From NCBI GenBank assembly GCA_964449075.1, contig CAYVBJ010000035.1, positions 1 through 32,997 of the forward strand: a stretch of 32,997 nt of DNA, read 5' to 3'. The notes under the pieces are model-generated. The model had not been told where the DNA came from. It worked only from the letters and a program-made list of their open reading frames with translations, and searched no databases. The translations under genes were made by a program, and so were the position numbers. How positions within the stretch are numbered: position 1 is the stretch's first letter; the number at the start of each line of letters is the position of its first letter. Source of the DNA: CAYVBJ01 sp964449075 (lineage in GTDB: Bacteria; Bacteroidota; Rhodothermia; Balneolales; Balneolaceae). Below, one piece after another: positions 8,643 through 17,367 of this stretch.

Positions 8643-9542
8643 ATGACGTCCAAATCGCCCGGTAAAGATGTTCGCCATTTTGAATTTTACCGGGAGAAGT
8701 ATGATACAAAAATACTGATTGATATCGGTCGTATCGAATCTCTGGAGCATATGATTCGGTCGCCGAAATCTCACACGCTGGGGTTTTACGATGTAACATT
8801 TATCAGCGGGGGAGCCGGTACGTTTAAGCTTGACGACTATTCGCTGACAATTCAACAGCGGCAGGTATTTTTTACGTCGCCGGGACAGGTGCGCCAATGG
8901 CTAAGCACCGAACAGGTAACAGGATTTACACTATTTTTCGAGCCCCATTTCATTGAAACTTTTTTTACAGATCCGCTTTTTTTGTACCGTTTTCCCTTTT
9001 TTAATCAGCCGGTAAATTATCCGGCGCTGCGAATCGCTCCTGAGCTCTTTAACCGATCTTTGAGTATGTTAAGAGAGGTAGAAGCCGAATTTGAGCATCT
9101 TCAAAATGACAGTCCGCATCTTATTCGCTCCATACTCTACCAATTGATGATTCAGTTAAACCGGGAGTATGCAAGCCAACATCAAACCGTTTCGGGTGAC
9201 ACCCGGCTGAACCCCATTTTGTTTAAATTCCAAAAAGCTGTGGATACTCATTATAAGGATCTCAAAACCGTGGATGAATATGCGGGGTTGCTTCATATTT
9301 CACCCGGACACCTCAATAAAATTTGCAGGCAGTATCTGAACAAAACGGCATCTTCATTAATCAAAGAACGTATTGTGCTGGAAGCGAAACGCCTGATTCT
9401 TTATTCCGGTAAAACCATTACCGAGATAGCCTATGGTCTTAAATTTGCAGATTCATCCAACTTCTCGCGATTCTTCTCTTCAATGCAGCAGGAATCCCCG
9501 GGAGAGTTCCGGGAGAGAGTGGCTAAACCACTTGGCCCATAA
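8643..9542 (+). CDS. AraC-family transcriptional regulator, full-length copy
   Basis: The 299-residue protein has an N-terminal cupin-like sensing part (about 20-160) and a C-terminal AraC double helix-turn-helix (about 195-295). The first helix pair is YAGLLHISPGHLNKICRQYL and the second is TITEIAYGLKFADSSNFSRF, followed by the family's QESPGEFRE end. It starts 3 bases after the outer-membrane receptor stop and most likely controls that receptor. Its DNA-binding half is clearly homologous to two broken copies at about 11.3 kb and 22.7 kb, which resemble each other more than they resemble this gene; it is the only copy that keeps a sensing domain. Confidence 0.88.
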   Translation: MTSKSPGKDVRHFEFYREKYDTKILIDIGRIESLEHMIRSPKSHTLGFYDVTFISGGAGTFKLDDYSLTIQQRQVFFTSPGQVRQWLSTEQVTGFTLFFEPHFIETFFTDPLFLYRFPFFNQPVNYPALRIAPELFNRSLSMLREVEAEFEHLQNDSPHLIRSILYQLMIQLNREYASQHQTVSGDTRLNPILFKFQKAVDTHYKDLKTVDEYAGLLHISPGHLNKICRQYLNKTASSLIKERIVLEAKRLILYSGKTITEIAYGLKFADSSNFSRFFSSMQQESPGEFRERVAKPLGP

Positions 9543-9875
9543 AGCAAGATTAACAAACAATAAATTTTTGGATAGATAACTGAGTTTACGACAAGATTAC
9601 TTGAACTTTTCCATAAAGTATAAACAATGTCTTGCACAAAGTTTCCGGTTCACAAGTTCTGCCATAAAGAATTTGCAATTACACAACACAATTAACAGGT
9701 ATGAAATTGTGCCCTGATCACACTCTGTAGATATAAAGCCTGATATGAATCGAAATTTCCAACATTGGTCATAGTACATGAGTAAGTTATTTAAACCAAA
9801 AGTTAGAAATAGTTTATATCTTATTCATTATTTTTAAGTGATATACAACTGAAATCAATTTAACAATACTGAATT
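9543..9875. other. Intergenic region without a recognised gene
   Basis: AT-rich, many stops in all frames, no convincing coding content. The promoter of the dienelactone-hydrolase-like gene should lie in its last 100 bases, but no clear consensus element was identified. Confidence 0.35.
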
Positions 9876-10706
9876 ATGAAAAAGCTGCTACTGATCGTCA
9901 TGGCAACAGGATTGATGGGTTCTTGCATTAAATCAGAAGAATCAGAACAATCGGCTGAAGATCCACTTGTAATCGGCGAAGAAATTAGTTATTCAACGGA
10001 CAATGTAAACATGAACGGGTACCTTGCTTACGATCCTGACATAGAACAGGGGCCGGGCATCCTGGTTGTACATGAATGGTGGGGACACAATGAACATGCG
10101 CGAAACAGTGCCCGGGAACTGGCAAAGCTGGGTTATGTGGCTTTAGCTGTAGACATGTACGGAGAAGGTAAACTGGCCGAACACCCTGATGATGCCGGAT
10201 CTTTTGCCTCCGAAGTGATGACCAATTTTGATATGGCAAAAGAAAGGTTTTTAAAAGCGATGGAAGTACTTCAAAGTCATCCCAAAGTTAATTCTGAACA
10301 CATGGGTGCTATTGGATACTGTTTTGGCGGAAGTATCGTTAATTCCATGGCCAATTCAGGCGTTGAAGGACTGGATGCCGTTGCAGCTTTTCATGGTGGC
10401 GTAGAGCTGCCCGTAATGCCTGTAAAAGGAACGACTCAAGCCCGGATTTTAGTCATGAATGGTGGTGATGATCCCTTTATTCCTGAGGAGCAGGTAGAGG
10501 CTCTTAAAACCGCAATGAATGAAGCAGAAGTAGATTTTGAGTATATCTCATATGAAGGTGTTAAGCACTCCTTTACTAATCCGGCTGCTGATTCAAACGG
10601 GGCTAAATTTGATCTTCCCCTTGCGTACGATGCCAAAGCGGACAGTATGAGTTGGGAGCGAATGAAGTCTTTTTTTGAAGAAACATTCAGTTCTACGGAA
10701 AAATGA
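9876..10706 (+). CDS. Dienelactone hydrolase-family lipoprotein
   Basis: The 276-residue protein begins with a lipoprotein signal: a charged MKKLL start, a hydrophobic stretch and the lipobox LMGSC with C17 as the lipidated residue, so it is probably membrane-tethered in the periplasm. The rest is an alpha/beta-hydrolase of the dienelactone hydrolase family (PF01738). The nucleophile is C149 in GYCFGG, the acid is in GGDDPFIP (D198/D199), and the histidine is H231 in VKHSFTNP. The VVHEWWG block (64-70) is also typical, with E67 as the family's conserved glutamate. Dienelactone hydrolases open lactones in aromatic degradation, but most genomic homologues have unknown substrates. It appears monocistronic. 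Confidence 0.88.
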   Translation: MKKLLLIVMATGLMGSCIKSEESEQSAEDPLVIGEEISYSTDNVNMNGYLAYDPDIEQGPGILVVHEWWGHNEHARNSARELAKLGYVALAVDMYGEGKLAEHPDDAGSFASEVMTNFDMAKERFLKAMEVLQSHPKVNSEHMGAIGYCFGGSIVNSMANSGVEGLDAVAAFHGGVELPVMPVKGTTQARILVMNGGDDPFIPEEQVEALKTAMNEAEVDFEYISYEGVKHSFTNPAADSNGAKFDLPLAYDAKADSMSWERMKSFFEETFSSTEK

Positions 10707-11283
10707 TCGTACATGAGCTATACTGATGATATAAAGAAAAAAATGTTTAGCTCAATCTAATAAGGCAACGGATATTATTGTTAATCAATAAGGTACTCTA
10801 AAGTCTGCTTTCTCGAGGGTGGAGTAGATAACCCTCCTCAGATACTTCTGGCAAAGCTGAATATACAAGATACAGATTCACAAATGAGCTGTTCACTCTA
10901 TTCAATTTTGATATGTGTCAGATAGGACATCTATCCGGGCCGACCCCGCATTGATAAACTATCGTTAGCCAGAGTTTGTCATCCTTAATTTCGACAATAA
11001 AACTTAAAAGTGTAATGTAGAAGTATCAATTGATATGAGAGTGTAGTGAAAAGATTTAAGTATCATATAACATTTTTCATAAATGCCTGACTATAATAAA
11101 TTAGGTTAAAATCAATTTACTGACAGAGCAATATGGATGCATTCTGTGAAAAATAAGCACAGTTTTGAAAAACAATCTTTTAATTTTTAAGTAAATACTT
11201 GATTTGTATGGCGATTCACTCTGACGCTTTACACTATTATATGAACAAGAATATAATAAACGAAAAAATCTCTACAAGAAATT
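10707..11283. other. Long AT-rich intergenic region
   Basis: About 580 bases without a recognisable coding frame on either strand. It does not resemble the N-terminal half of the AraC gene, so the broken AraC copy that follows begins abruptly at about 11284-11350. Confidence 0.4.
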
Positions 11284-11717
11284 TCTTATAGCTGTTTGGA
11301 AAGCATTATTCAAGCTCGAGCAATGAAGCAGCATGGCGCTGTTTCGGGGGATACCCGGCTGAACCCGGTTGTTTTTAAATTTCGAAAAGCCGTGGACCAT
11401 CATTTCATGAACCTCAAAACCGTTGATGAATACGCCACCCTGCTCCATATATCCCCCGGACACTCAATAAGATTTGCAAGCAACATCTGAATAAAAATGC
11501 CTCCTCGTTAATCAAAGAACGCCTCTTGCTGGAAGCCAAGCGCTTGATTCTTTACTCCGGCAAGACCATTACCGAGATTGCCTATGAGCTTAATTATTTG
11601 GATTCATCCAACTTCTCAAGATTCTTTTCCTCACTGCAGCAAGAATCACCGGTAGAGTTCCGGGAAAGATTGAGGAAACAATTTGCACCTGAGTCATATA
11701 GAGAAAATGATCCTTAA
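11284..11717 (+). pseudogene. AraC regulator remnant: 5'-truncated and frameshifted (copy 2)
   Basis: Only the DNA-binding half of an AraC regulator remains. From about 11296 it reads ...VSGDTRLNPVVFKFRKAVDHHF, matching the full-length gene at 8643 from its residue ~180. In the first helix-turn-helix one base is missing at about 11463: the intact copies read CACCTCAAT, this one CACTCAAT. The frame then stops at 11488-11490. The second frame (from about 11466 to TAG... ending at 11717) carries the remainder: NKNASSLIKERL, TITEIAYELNYLDSSNFSRF and FRERLRKQF. Restoring the base gives a complete double helix-turn-helix. Compared with the copy at 22.7 kb I count 22 substitutions and this one deletion over 323 columns. 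Confidence 0.85.
11350..11671 (+). repeat. Direct repeat, left copy (AraC DNA-binding region)
   Basis: This 322-base stretch aligns with 22790-23112 (323 bases) in the same orientation, about 93% identical by hand count with a single one-base indel. The two copies bracket about 11.1 kb containing the DUF427 to egtD gene block. A weaker match exists to the full-length AraC gene at about 9200-9520. Confidence 0.85.
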
Positions 11718-12150
11718 ATCCTGATGGTTTCAATTATGAGAGCTAAATCACACTTCACTATATTAGGATAAAGAGAGAAGATTACATCAATAGGTTCATT
11801 TAGGATTACAATTGAGTCTTTTCATAAAAAGTAGTCTAGAATAGTTAAAGAGATGTGCAAAAAGGATTAAGAAAAGAAACCCTAGTTCAATGCAATCCAT
11901 CTACCGGGTTGAAGGCAGAACAGAATTTGATAGGACAGGATAAGCAGATATTAGGCTAACCCGACTACGTGTAAAGAATTGTTGGTAACATTCCTGGACT
12001 CTAATTTTAAAAATTAACAACCGAAGTAATCTTCAATCTCTTCTTCACCATACAACCAGGATCGTGGAGTTAAAATCTATAGTGGCAAGGATTCGAAGAA
12101 CAAGAAGATTTATTTTTACAGAGAAAAGTAGATTTGGCACTACATCTTTG
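11718..12150. other. Intergenic region without a recognised gene
   Basis: About 430 AT-rich bases between the AraC remnant and the DUF427 gene, which reads toward it. Both strands were read in all frames and nothing resembling a protein family was seen. Confidence 0.35.
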
Positions 12151-12510
12151 TCAAAATGGAATTAGTTCTATTATTACACGATTCGTATCAAAAGCCAATC
12201 GCCCTTGAATTGGTTTGGAATACTCAATTGGCTGTTCGTAACTCCAGGCTATATCCTTAACAGTTTTATCTTTTGCCGTTAAGTTCCAGTACGAAGCTTC
12301 GCCTTTGATTGGACATTTTGTACGTGTTGATGAAGGGGTGAGTAGATCCATGCGTATATCTTCTTTGGAGACATAAAACACAGGGTCATAAACTTTTTTG
12401 CCTACTTCTTTTAGAGAAATCACATCACAGGTTTCAGCCAGAATATGACCTCCCCAGAGGACACGAACCCGCAGGCATGGTTTTTCAAGTTGGTGGTAAT
12501 GTCTTTTCAC
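12151..12510 (-). CDS. DUF427 domain protein
   Basis: The 119-residue protein matches the DUF427 family (PF04248): RVRVLWGGHILAET at about 14-27, VFYVSKEDIRMDLL at about 44-57, then STRTKCPIKGEASYWNL and a C-terminal RLAFDTNRV block. The family is small, probably cytosolic, and its biochemical role is not established; it often occurs in stress-associated clusters. The frame starts with GTG at 12510; no in-frame ATG is available upstream, and the reading frame stays open for several codons before that, so the exact start is uncertain. It is on the same strand as the SDR gene but separated from it by a strong hairpin (12644-12675), so it probably has its own transcript. Confidence 0.8.
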   Translation of the reverse strand: MKRHYHQLEKPCLRVRVLWGGHILAETCDVISLKEVGKKVYDPVFYVSKEDIRMDLLTPSSTRTKCPIKGEASYWNLTAKDKTVKDIAWSYEQPIEYSKPIQGRLAFDTNRVIIELIPF

Positions 12511-12643
12511 ATCGGCTACTTTTTGTTTGTTAAAAAAACAGCACAGAAGAGATCAGGCCTCCGTGCAATATAGAATTAGTGTTTATGGAATTTTTGGGAC
12601 CAAAGAGGTACATAAATTTTAAACAGGGATTTTACAATACTTT

Positions 12644-12675
12644 CCCGTCCGACCACTGAATTATGGTCAGACGGG
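12644..12675 (-). terminator. Strong stem-loop after the SDR gene
   Basis: A 12-base stem (12644-12655 with 12664-12675) closes an 8-base loop; on the minus strand the only non-Watson-Crick pair is a G-T wobble. It lies 20 bases beyond the SDR stop, the right place to end the SRPBCC - duplicated-domain - SDR transcript. No long T-run follows, so termination efficiency is uncertain. Confidence 0.6.
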
Positions 12676-12695
12676 TTCTTCAAAGCCAATAACAA

Positions 12696-13445
12696 TTATA
12701 CCTGCGTGGCTCCGCCATCCACTACAAGTTCCGATCCGGTCATAAAAGTGGAATCTGAAGACGCCAGAAAAAGGGCAGCCCGAGCGAGCTCATCAGGATC
12801 GCCGGTTCGGCCCATTGGAATCATCCTTTTAAATTCTTCTTTAACCTGTTCCAGTTGTTCTTCCGGCAGCCCCAGACGCTCTACGCCCGGTGTCAGAAAT
12901 GTTCCTGGAGTCAGGGTATTGACCCGTATTCCTTTTGGGGCAAGCTCGGCGGCCAGCATCCTGCTCAGACTTCTTACCGCCGCTTTCGCGGACCCGTATA
13001 TCGAAAGACCGGGCATGCCTTTTGTATTTGCAATGGAGGAGGTAAGGATGATGGAACTGCCTTCTTTTAATAAAGGCAGCGCTTTTTGAACGGTAAAGAA
13101 GGTGCCCTTGAAATTTCTGCCTACTTCCATATCGAAATAGGTCTCGGAAACCTGGTCAAAAGGAGTAATGACGGCCCCGCCGGCATTAGCTATTAAGATG
13201 TCAATGCTGCCAAACTTTTTCTCGGTTAGCCGAACGAGACGGTCCAGGTCATCCAGCCTGGATACTTCAATTTGTAAGGCTAACACTTCATCACCGAGTT
13301 CTTTAGCAGCCATGTCAAGCTTTTCCTGGTCTCGGCCGGTGATAACCAGCTTTGCTCCTTCTGCTTTAAATGCTTTAGCCATTGCAAAGCCCAAACCGCT
13401 GTTGCCTCCGGTTATTACAGCTACTTTATTTTCTAATCGTTTCAT
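12696..13445 (-). CDS. Short-chain dehydrogenase/reductase (SDR)
   Basis: The 249-residue protein is a classical SDR that would oxidise or reduce an alcohol/ketone with NAD(P)(H) in the cytosol. The cofactor motif is TGGNSGLG at 12-19 and NAG at 87-89. The catalytic set is N111, S137 (LTSSIAN), Y150 and K154 (SIYGSAKAA). The C-terminal GSELVVDGG block is also typical. The substrate cannot be read from the sequence; G37-R38 after the second strand suggests NADP(H) but is not decisive. A TTG four codons upstream extends the frame; the ATG at 13445 fits the family start better. It is 72 bases downstream of the duplicated-domain gene on the same strand and probably the third gene of that operon. 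Confidence 0.9.
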   Translation of the reverse strand: MKRLENKVAVITGGNSGLGFAMAKAFKAEGAKLVITGRDQEKLDMAAKELGDEVLALQIEVSRLDDLDRLVRLTEKKFGSIDILIANAGGAVITPFDQVSETYFDMEVGRNFKGTFFTVQKALPLLKEGSSIILTSSIANTKGMPGLSIYGSAKAAVRSLSRMLAAELAPKGIRVNTLTPGTFLTPGVERLGLPEEQLEQVKEEFKRMIPMGRTGDPDELARAALFLASSDSTFMTGSELVVDGGATQV

Positions 13446-13517
13446 GTTTTGTCTCAATATCTTGTTTAATGAAAAGTCTGCACGTTATGTGCAAGCTTAT
13501 AAAAGTTGATAAATAAT

Positions 13518-14243
13518 CTATTTTGCCTGAGCCATGTATAATGTCAATTTTTGCATGTCATGGATTTGGTCACGAAATGGAATAATCTTTTGATATACCG
13601 GGTCGTTGCCCAGTGCCTGCATAGATTCTGGGCTGTCCATTTCCCAAACATTTACTTCGAGAACGCCAGGTATAAGCCCTCCAAGATGCTGGAGAACATC
13701 AAATGAGGCGATTTTTTGAACCCCGAATTTCGCCGCAATAGTTTCAATTTGCTTAGTGTAAATAGTCCGCTGAAGCAGTCCATTACCTTCAGTCATTATC
13801 ACATAGTCAAGCAAATAAAACTTACCGGCTTTAGGCTTGAAAGAATTGTAACCTGGTTTAGGCCTGGCCAGGAATAAAGTAAGCTTATCCATGTTATGGA
13901 TTTTATCTCGTTTTGGGACAATGGCTTTATAGTTTTCATCAGCACTTAAACCGGCCAAAGCATCCGGGCTTTTTAGACTCCAAAGGTTGAATTCGGTCAC
14001 TCCATTCGGACCAGCCCCAGCAAGCTTTTGCGCGACTTTATACGATTGCCTGAGGTCAGCACCGTAGTCTTTAGCAAAAACCTGTATTTCTTCGTTATAT
14101 GCATCGCGATCTTTCTGGCTATATCCCTCATTGAGAACCACGAGATCTATCAACACATATTCATCAGCGGGTATGGATTTTTTTTGTGCATTTGCAGGTA
14201 TTGCAGTTAAAGCAGCGAAGATAATTAAGACTAGATATTTCAT
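13518..14243 (-). CDS. Secreted protein of two tandem ferredoxin-like (dimeric alpha/beta-barrel-type) repeats
   Basis: The 241-residue protein has a signal peptide (about 1-19, ending IPANAQ) and two homologous halves. Repeat 1 (about 29-132) begins EYVLIDLVVLNEG and ends IHNMDKLTLFLARPK; repeat 2 (about 140-241) begins FYLLDYVIMTEG and ends IHDMQKLTLYMAQAK. Between them each has a 'fnLW.../vNVWemdSPe' strand and a Y-x-x-I-x-P-x-R-D block. This pattern resembles NIPSNAP/DUF1330-like ferredoxin folds, which often form barrels by pairing two copies; here the pair is fused in one chain. I do not recognise a named family and the function is unknown. It lies 14 bases downstream of the SRPBCC gene, so the two are almost certainly cotranscribed. 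Confidence 0.7.
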   Translation of the reverse strand: MKYLVLIIFAALTAIPANAQKKSIPADEYVLIDLVVLNEGYSQKDRDAYNEEIQVFAKDYGADLRQSYKVAQKLAGAGPNGVTEFNLWSLKSPDALAGLSADENYKAIVPKRDKIHNMDKLTLFLARPKPGYNSFKPKAGKFYLLDYVIMTEGNGLLQRTIYTKQIETIAAKFGVQKIASFDVLQHLGGLIPGVLEVNVWEMDSPESMQALGNDPVYQKIIPFRDQIHDMQKLTLYMAQAK

Positions 14244-14257
14244 TTTAGTGGTATTTT

Positions 14258-14773
14258 TTAGTTTGATGAGTTAAAAAGTACTGCAGCGTTTGCAGACTGC
14301 AATTCGCCTTTGGGACCTACAATCTTTCCGGTCGTTACATGATCTTCTACACCCTTGATAATACTTGTGAGTACCTGTTTTAGTTTGGATTTCAATACAA
14401 GTTTAGCCATCAACCAGCCTAACGGACCGAATTTAGGATCAAAATCCATCCGCCAGTCAATGGCAGATTTATGTTTAGATACCGACCGAACCGAAATGAA
14501 TGCTGTAGCTTTCTTCAGGGGTAAAGGGCCGGTATCCACAATATCAAAAGTCAATGATTCGCCTTCTTCGAAATTGGTAACCTTCTCGCCTATACTGCCA
14601 CCGTCATAGAAGGTGCATATTCGCTCGGCGCCGAGTCCTCTTTTGATATTATTTTGAATCGGAGAACTTTCTACATCAGGATGAAATTTATAGATTGCCT
14701 GAAAATCACTAATTGTTTCCCAAGCTTTTTCTTTAGGTATATTTATGGTTTTGGATACGGTTATGGTATGCAT
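14258..14773 (-). CDS. SRPBCC-family (START/Bet v1-fold) protein
   Basis: The 171-residue protein has the polyketide cyclase/dehydrase (SRPBCC) pattern: VSKTINIPKEKAWETISDFQAIYKFHP at the start, GLGAERICTFYDGG in the middle, SAIDWRMDFDPKFGPLGWLMAKLVLKSKL near the end. The fold makes a hydrophobic pocket, but ligand and reaction vary and cannot be assigned. It is the first gene of a likely minus-strand operon with the duplicated-domain protein and the SDR. A TATATTTG element 38-45 bases upstream of the ATG and the 82-base module beyond it give it a clear promoter region. A second SRPBCC gene at 18632 lies downstream of the other copy of that module. Confidence 0.85.
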   Translation of the reverse strand: MHTITVSKTINIPKEKAWETISDFQAIYKFHPDVESSPIQNNIKRGLGAERICTFYDGGSIGEKVTNFEEGESLTFDIVDTGPLPLKKATAFISVRSVSKHKSAIDWRMDFDPKFGPLGWLMAKLVLKSKLKQVLTSIIKGVEDHVTTGKIVGPKGELQSANAAVLFNSSN

Positions 14774-14811
14774 GATAGTTTCTTCTTTTAAAGGATTGAA
14801 ATTATTTTTTC

Positions 14812-14819
14812 CAAATATA
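14812..14819 (-). promoter_or_regulatory. Bacteroidota-type -7 promoter element (TAnnTTTG) for the SRPBCC operon
   Basis: The minus strand reads TATATTTG at 14819-14812, an exact match to the Bacteroidota -7 consensus TAnnTTTG. It is 38 bases upstream of the SRPBCC ATG. No good -33 TTTG was seen at the expected distance, which would fit a promoter needing an activator bound at the adjacent module. Confidence 0.5.
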
Positions 14820-14840
14820 GAAGTGGGTTTAGAATGCAGA

Positions 14841-14922
14841 AAAAGTTTGAAACAGGCGGGAGGTTTTTGTTACAGAAGGGAGAAGTTTCGCTATATTGAA
14901 TATCCGTTTGTTATGAACGGAC
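14841..14922. promoter_or_regulatory. 82-base conserved regulatory module, copy A
   Basis: This stretch aligns without gaps to 18354-18435, with 61 of 82 positions identical by hand count. The best conserved blocks are AAAAGTTTGAAA (14841-14852), TTTTGTTACAGAA, GGAG, TTCGC and TTGTTATGAACGG. The right end contains a perfect inverted repeat TCCGTT / AACGGA (14903-14908 and 14916-14921) with a 7-base spacer. It lies between the divergent SRPBCC operon (67 bases from its ATG) and the cyclase-like LytTR regulator (67 bases from its GTG). It is a candidate operator or promoter module; the bound protein is unknown, the neighbouring LytTR regulator being the obvious candidate. Confidence 0.65.
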
Positions 14923-14989
14923 ACCCAAAATAACATTGAAAACCGTATGTTATTTATGGATTGATAATTTTATTTAACATTCTTACACG

Positions 14990-17332
14990 GTGAGTTCAGA
15001 AAAAGGAAAAGGAGAAAAAATTAACCAAGAATATCGGGAGCTCTCGGCCATTATGTTTGCCGACCTGGTGGATTATGCCGGGCTTATGCAAAACGACGAG
15101 CCCAGAGCTCGGGAGATTCGTCAGTCTGCAAAAGATCTTATAAAGCAGGTCGTTTCAAAAGCCAGGGGTCGTATCATTCATCATTATGGAAACGGCGCAC
15201 TTTGTACTTTTTCCAGCACGGTGGGAGCGCTTAAAGCCGCTAAAGAAATCCAGCAAACGATTGTGAGTCGCCGGGATTATTCACTGAAAATCGGTGTTCA
15301 TTCAGGAGATGTGGTTTACAGCGGAAAAGAGATCGTGGGAGACGGGGTAAACATTGCGGCCCGCTTACAGACTCTCTCGGTTGCCGGCAGCGTCTTGTTT
15401 TCAGAAAAGGTATATGACGATATCAAAAATCATGGCTCCTTCACCCCGGTATTTCTGGGAGATTTCGAGTTTAAAAATGTGGAACTGCCTGTCAAAGTTT
15501 TTGCACTGGGAAATGAAGGGTTGTCCATTCCGCGGCAGGATGAAATACGCACCCGGCGCTCTCCCTATTTTAATAGTGTAGCGGTATTGCCCTTTGCCAA
15601 CCTCAGTGGAAACGAAGACCATGAATATTTAAGTGACGGCCTGACCGATGAAATTATAGATGCCTTGTCACACATCAATCAGTTAAAGGTAATCTCGCGG
15701 ACTTCTTCTTTTGCCTACAAGGATAAACATGAAGACGTGAGAAAAATAGGTCAAAAACTGGGAGTAGCATCCGTACTTGAGGGCAGCGTAAAAAGCTCAG
15801 GAAACAGAATCAGAGTATCGGCCCGGCTTGTGAATACGGCTGACGGATACCAGGTTTGGTCGGACGTATTTAACCGACCGTTTGGTGATTTGTTTGAGCT
15901 GCAGCATGAAATTGCTAGCCGAATTGCCGAGCAGCTGAGGGCGAACTTTAAAGCCGGAGATAGCAAAAGAAACAAGTCCGCTCCCACGCAAAATATCGAA
16001 GCCTATAATGTATACCTGAAAGGCAAGTATCACTGGATTAACCGCTCGGTCAATGAAACCAGGAAAGCGATTGCCCTTTTTGAGGAAAGTATAGCACTGG
16101 AACCAGGTTTCGGACTGGCGTACTCTAACCTGGCAAGCTGTTATGCCTACCTCGGGGCTTATGGACAGATGCCGGCCCCCAAAGCGTATCCCAGGGCCAG
16201 AAAATTCGCTCTCAAAGCCCTGGATATAGACAATAAACTGGCCGAATCTCATATAGCGCTGGCGCTGGTTGAGTTTTTCTATGAACTGGACTGGAACAAG
16301 GCGGGGTTATCATTCCGAAAAGCGCTACAGCTTAATCCCGGGTCTGCCGAAGCGCACCATACCTACAGCTGGTATCTTTCAGCCATCGGGAAGCACAATG
16401 AGGCTATCAATGAAATTAAGATAGCCCTCCGGCTTGACCCTCTTTCACTTTCTATCCATACCTACCTGGGGGAAGCCCATTACTATGCCGGAAACAGGGA
16501 GGAAGCATTCCGGGAGTTTAACAAGGTGCTCGAGCAAAATCCGAATCATAAAAGTGCGCTGGAACTTAAGGGATGGATTTTGGGAGATGAAGGAGATTTC
16601 GAAGAGTCCCTGAAGGTCTGGAAAAAATTAAAAAGCCTTAGTAATCACCGCCTGAAAGGAATCACTGGATTAGGCATTGCCTATGCCCGAATGGGAAATA
16701 AAGAGCAGGCACGAAAGTATATAGAATTGTTGAAAGAACGGGAGAAGAAGGAACCCGACATCTCTTTAAATATGGATTTTGCCGCTATTTATACGATGAT
16801 GGGAGCACAAGAAAAAGCACTCGATCACCTGGAGAAAGCCTTTGAAGAACGATACGGCATTTTTTCCATGAATGTGTTACCAGTCTTTGAGCTACTGTGG
16901 GAACATCCGCGGTTTAAAAAATTAATGAAGCAAATCAAGAAGAATAAGGTCGGGGAACAGGCTTTGGTGCATCAACATGAAGAGGCCAACAACTCCATAA
17001 CGTTTAAGTCTGAAATCAATGAGTATCTTACCCTCGATCCGGCTGATTTAATTTATGTAGAGGCAGAGGGGAACTATTCGAAAGTCGTTTGGCTGGACAA
17101 GGAGACGGTGAAAAGCAAGCTGCTGCGTATTGTCATCAAACACCTCGAAAATCAAATTATAAGTCCCTTTATCGTGCGTTGCCACCGCTCGTATCTCATC
17201 AACCTGAAGAGAGAGTATAAGGTTTCGGGGAATTCAAGAGGTTATAAATTGAAGCCGGAAAAGGTTGAAATAGAGATACCAGTTTCCCGAAACAAGGGAA
17301 AGGAGATTGTAGAACAATTAAATGCAGTTTAG
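14990..17332 (+). CDS. Multidomain regulator: class III nucleotidyl-cyclase-like + TolB-like + TPR + LytTR
   Basis: The 780-residue protein has four parts. A class III cyclase-like domain (about 15-175) begins ELSAIMFADLVDYAGLM with metal residue D25. The second metal motif, normally GDG, is G67-N68-G69, so the aspartate is missing. VGDGVNIAARL (117-126) keeps the expected N121 and R125. A TolB-like/FlgO-like region (about 195-320, SVAVLPFANLSG onward) follows, then TPR-type repeats (about 335-640), then a C-terminal LytTR domain (about 672-780, with FIVRCHRSYLINL and IEIPVSRNKGKEIV). It probably acts as a one-component DNA-binding regulator; cyclase activity is doubtful. GTG is chosen because a stop lies four codons upstream and the next Met falls inside the first domain. 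The gene is divergent from the SRPBCC operon and convergent with the dehalogenase. Confidence 0.85.
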   Translation: MSSEKGKGEKINQEYRELSAIMFADLVDYAGLMQNDEPRAREIRQSAKDLIKQVVSKARGRIIHHYGNGALCTFSSTVGALKAAKEIQQTIVSRRDYSLKIGVHSGDVVYSGKEIVGDGVNIAARLQTLSVAGSVLFSEKVYDDIKNHGSFTPVFLGDFEFKNVELPVKVFALGNEGLSIPRQDEIRTRRSPYFNSVAVLPFANLSGNEDHEYLSDGLTDEIIDALSHINQLKVISRTSSFAYKDKHEDVRKIGQKLGVASVLEGSVKSSGNRIRVSARLVNTADGYQVWSDVFNRPFGDLFELQHEIASRIAEQLRANFKAGDSKRNKSAPTQNIEAYNVYLKGKYHWINRSVNETRKAIALFEESIALEPGFGLAYSNLASCYAYLGAYGQMPAPKAYPRARKFALKALDIDNKLAESHIALALVEFFYELDWNKAGLSFRKALQLNPGSAEAHHTYSWYLSAIGKHNEAINEIKIALRLDPLSLSIHTYLGEAHYYAGNREEAFREFNKVLEQNPNHKSALELKGWILGDEGDFEESLKVWKKLKSLSNHRLKGITGLGIAYARMGNKEQARKYIELLKEREKKEPDISLNMDFAAIYTMMGAQEKALDHLEKAFEERYGIFSMNVLPVFELLWEHPRFKKLMKQIKKNKVGEQALVHQHEEANNSITFKSEINEYLTLDPADLIYVEAEGNYSKVVWLDKETVKSKLLRIVIKHLENQIISPFIVRCHRSYLINLKREYKVSGNSRGYKLKPEKVEIEIPVSRNKGKEIVEQLNAV

Positions 17333-17367
17333 GAGTATATATGAACTTGATTGAGGACGCCGGTTAT

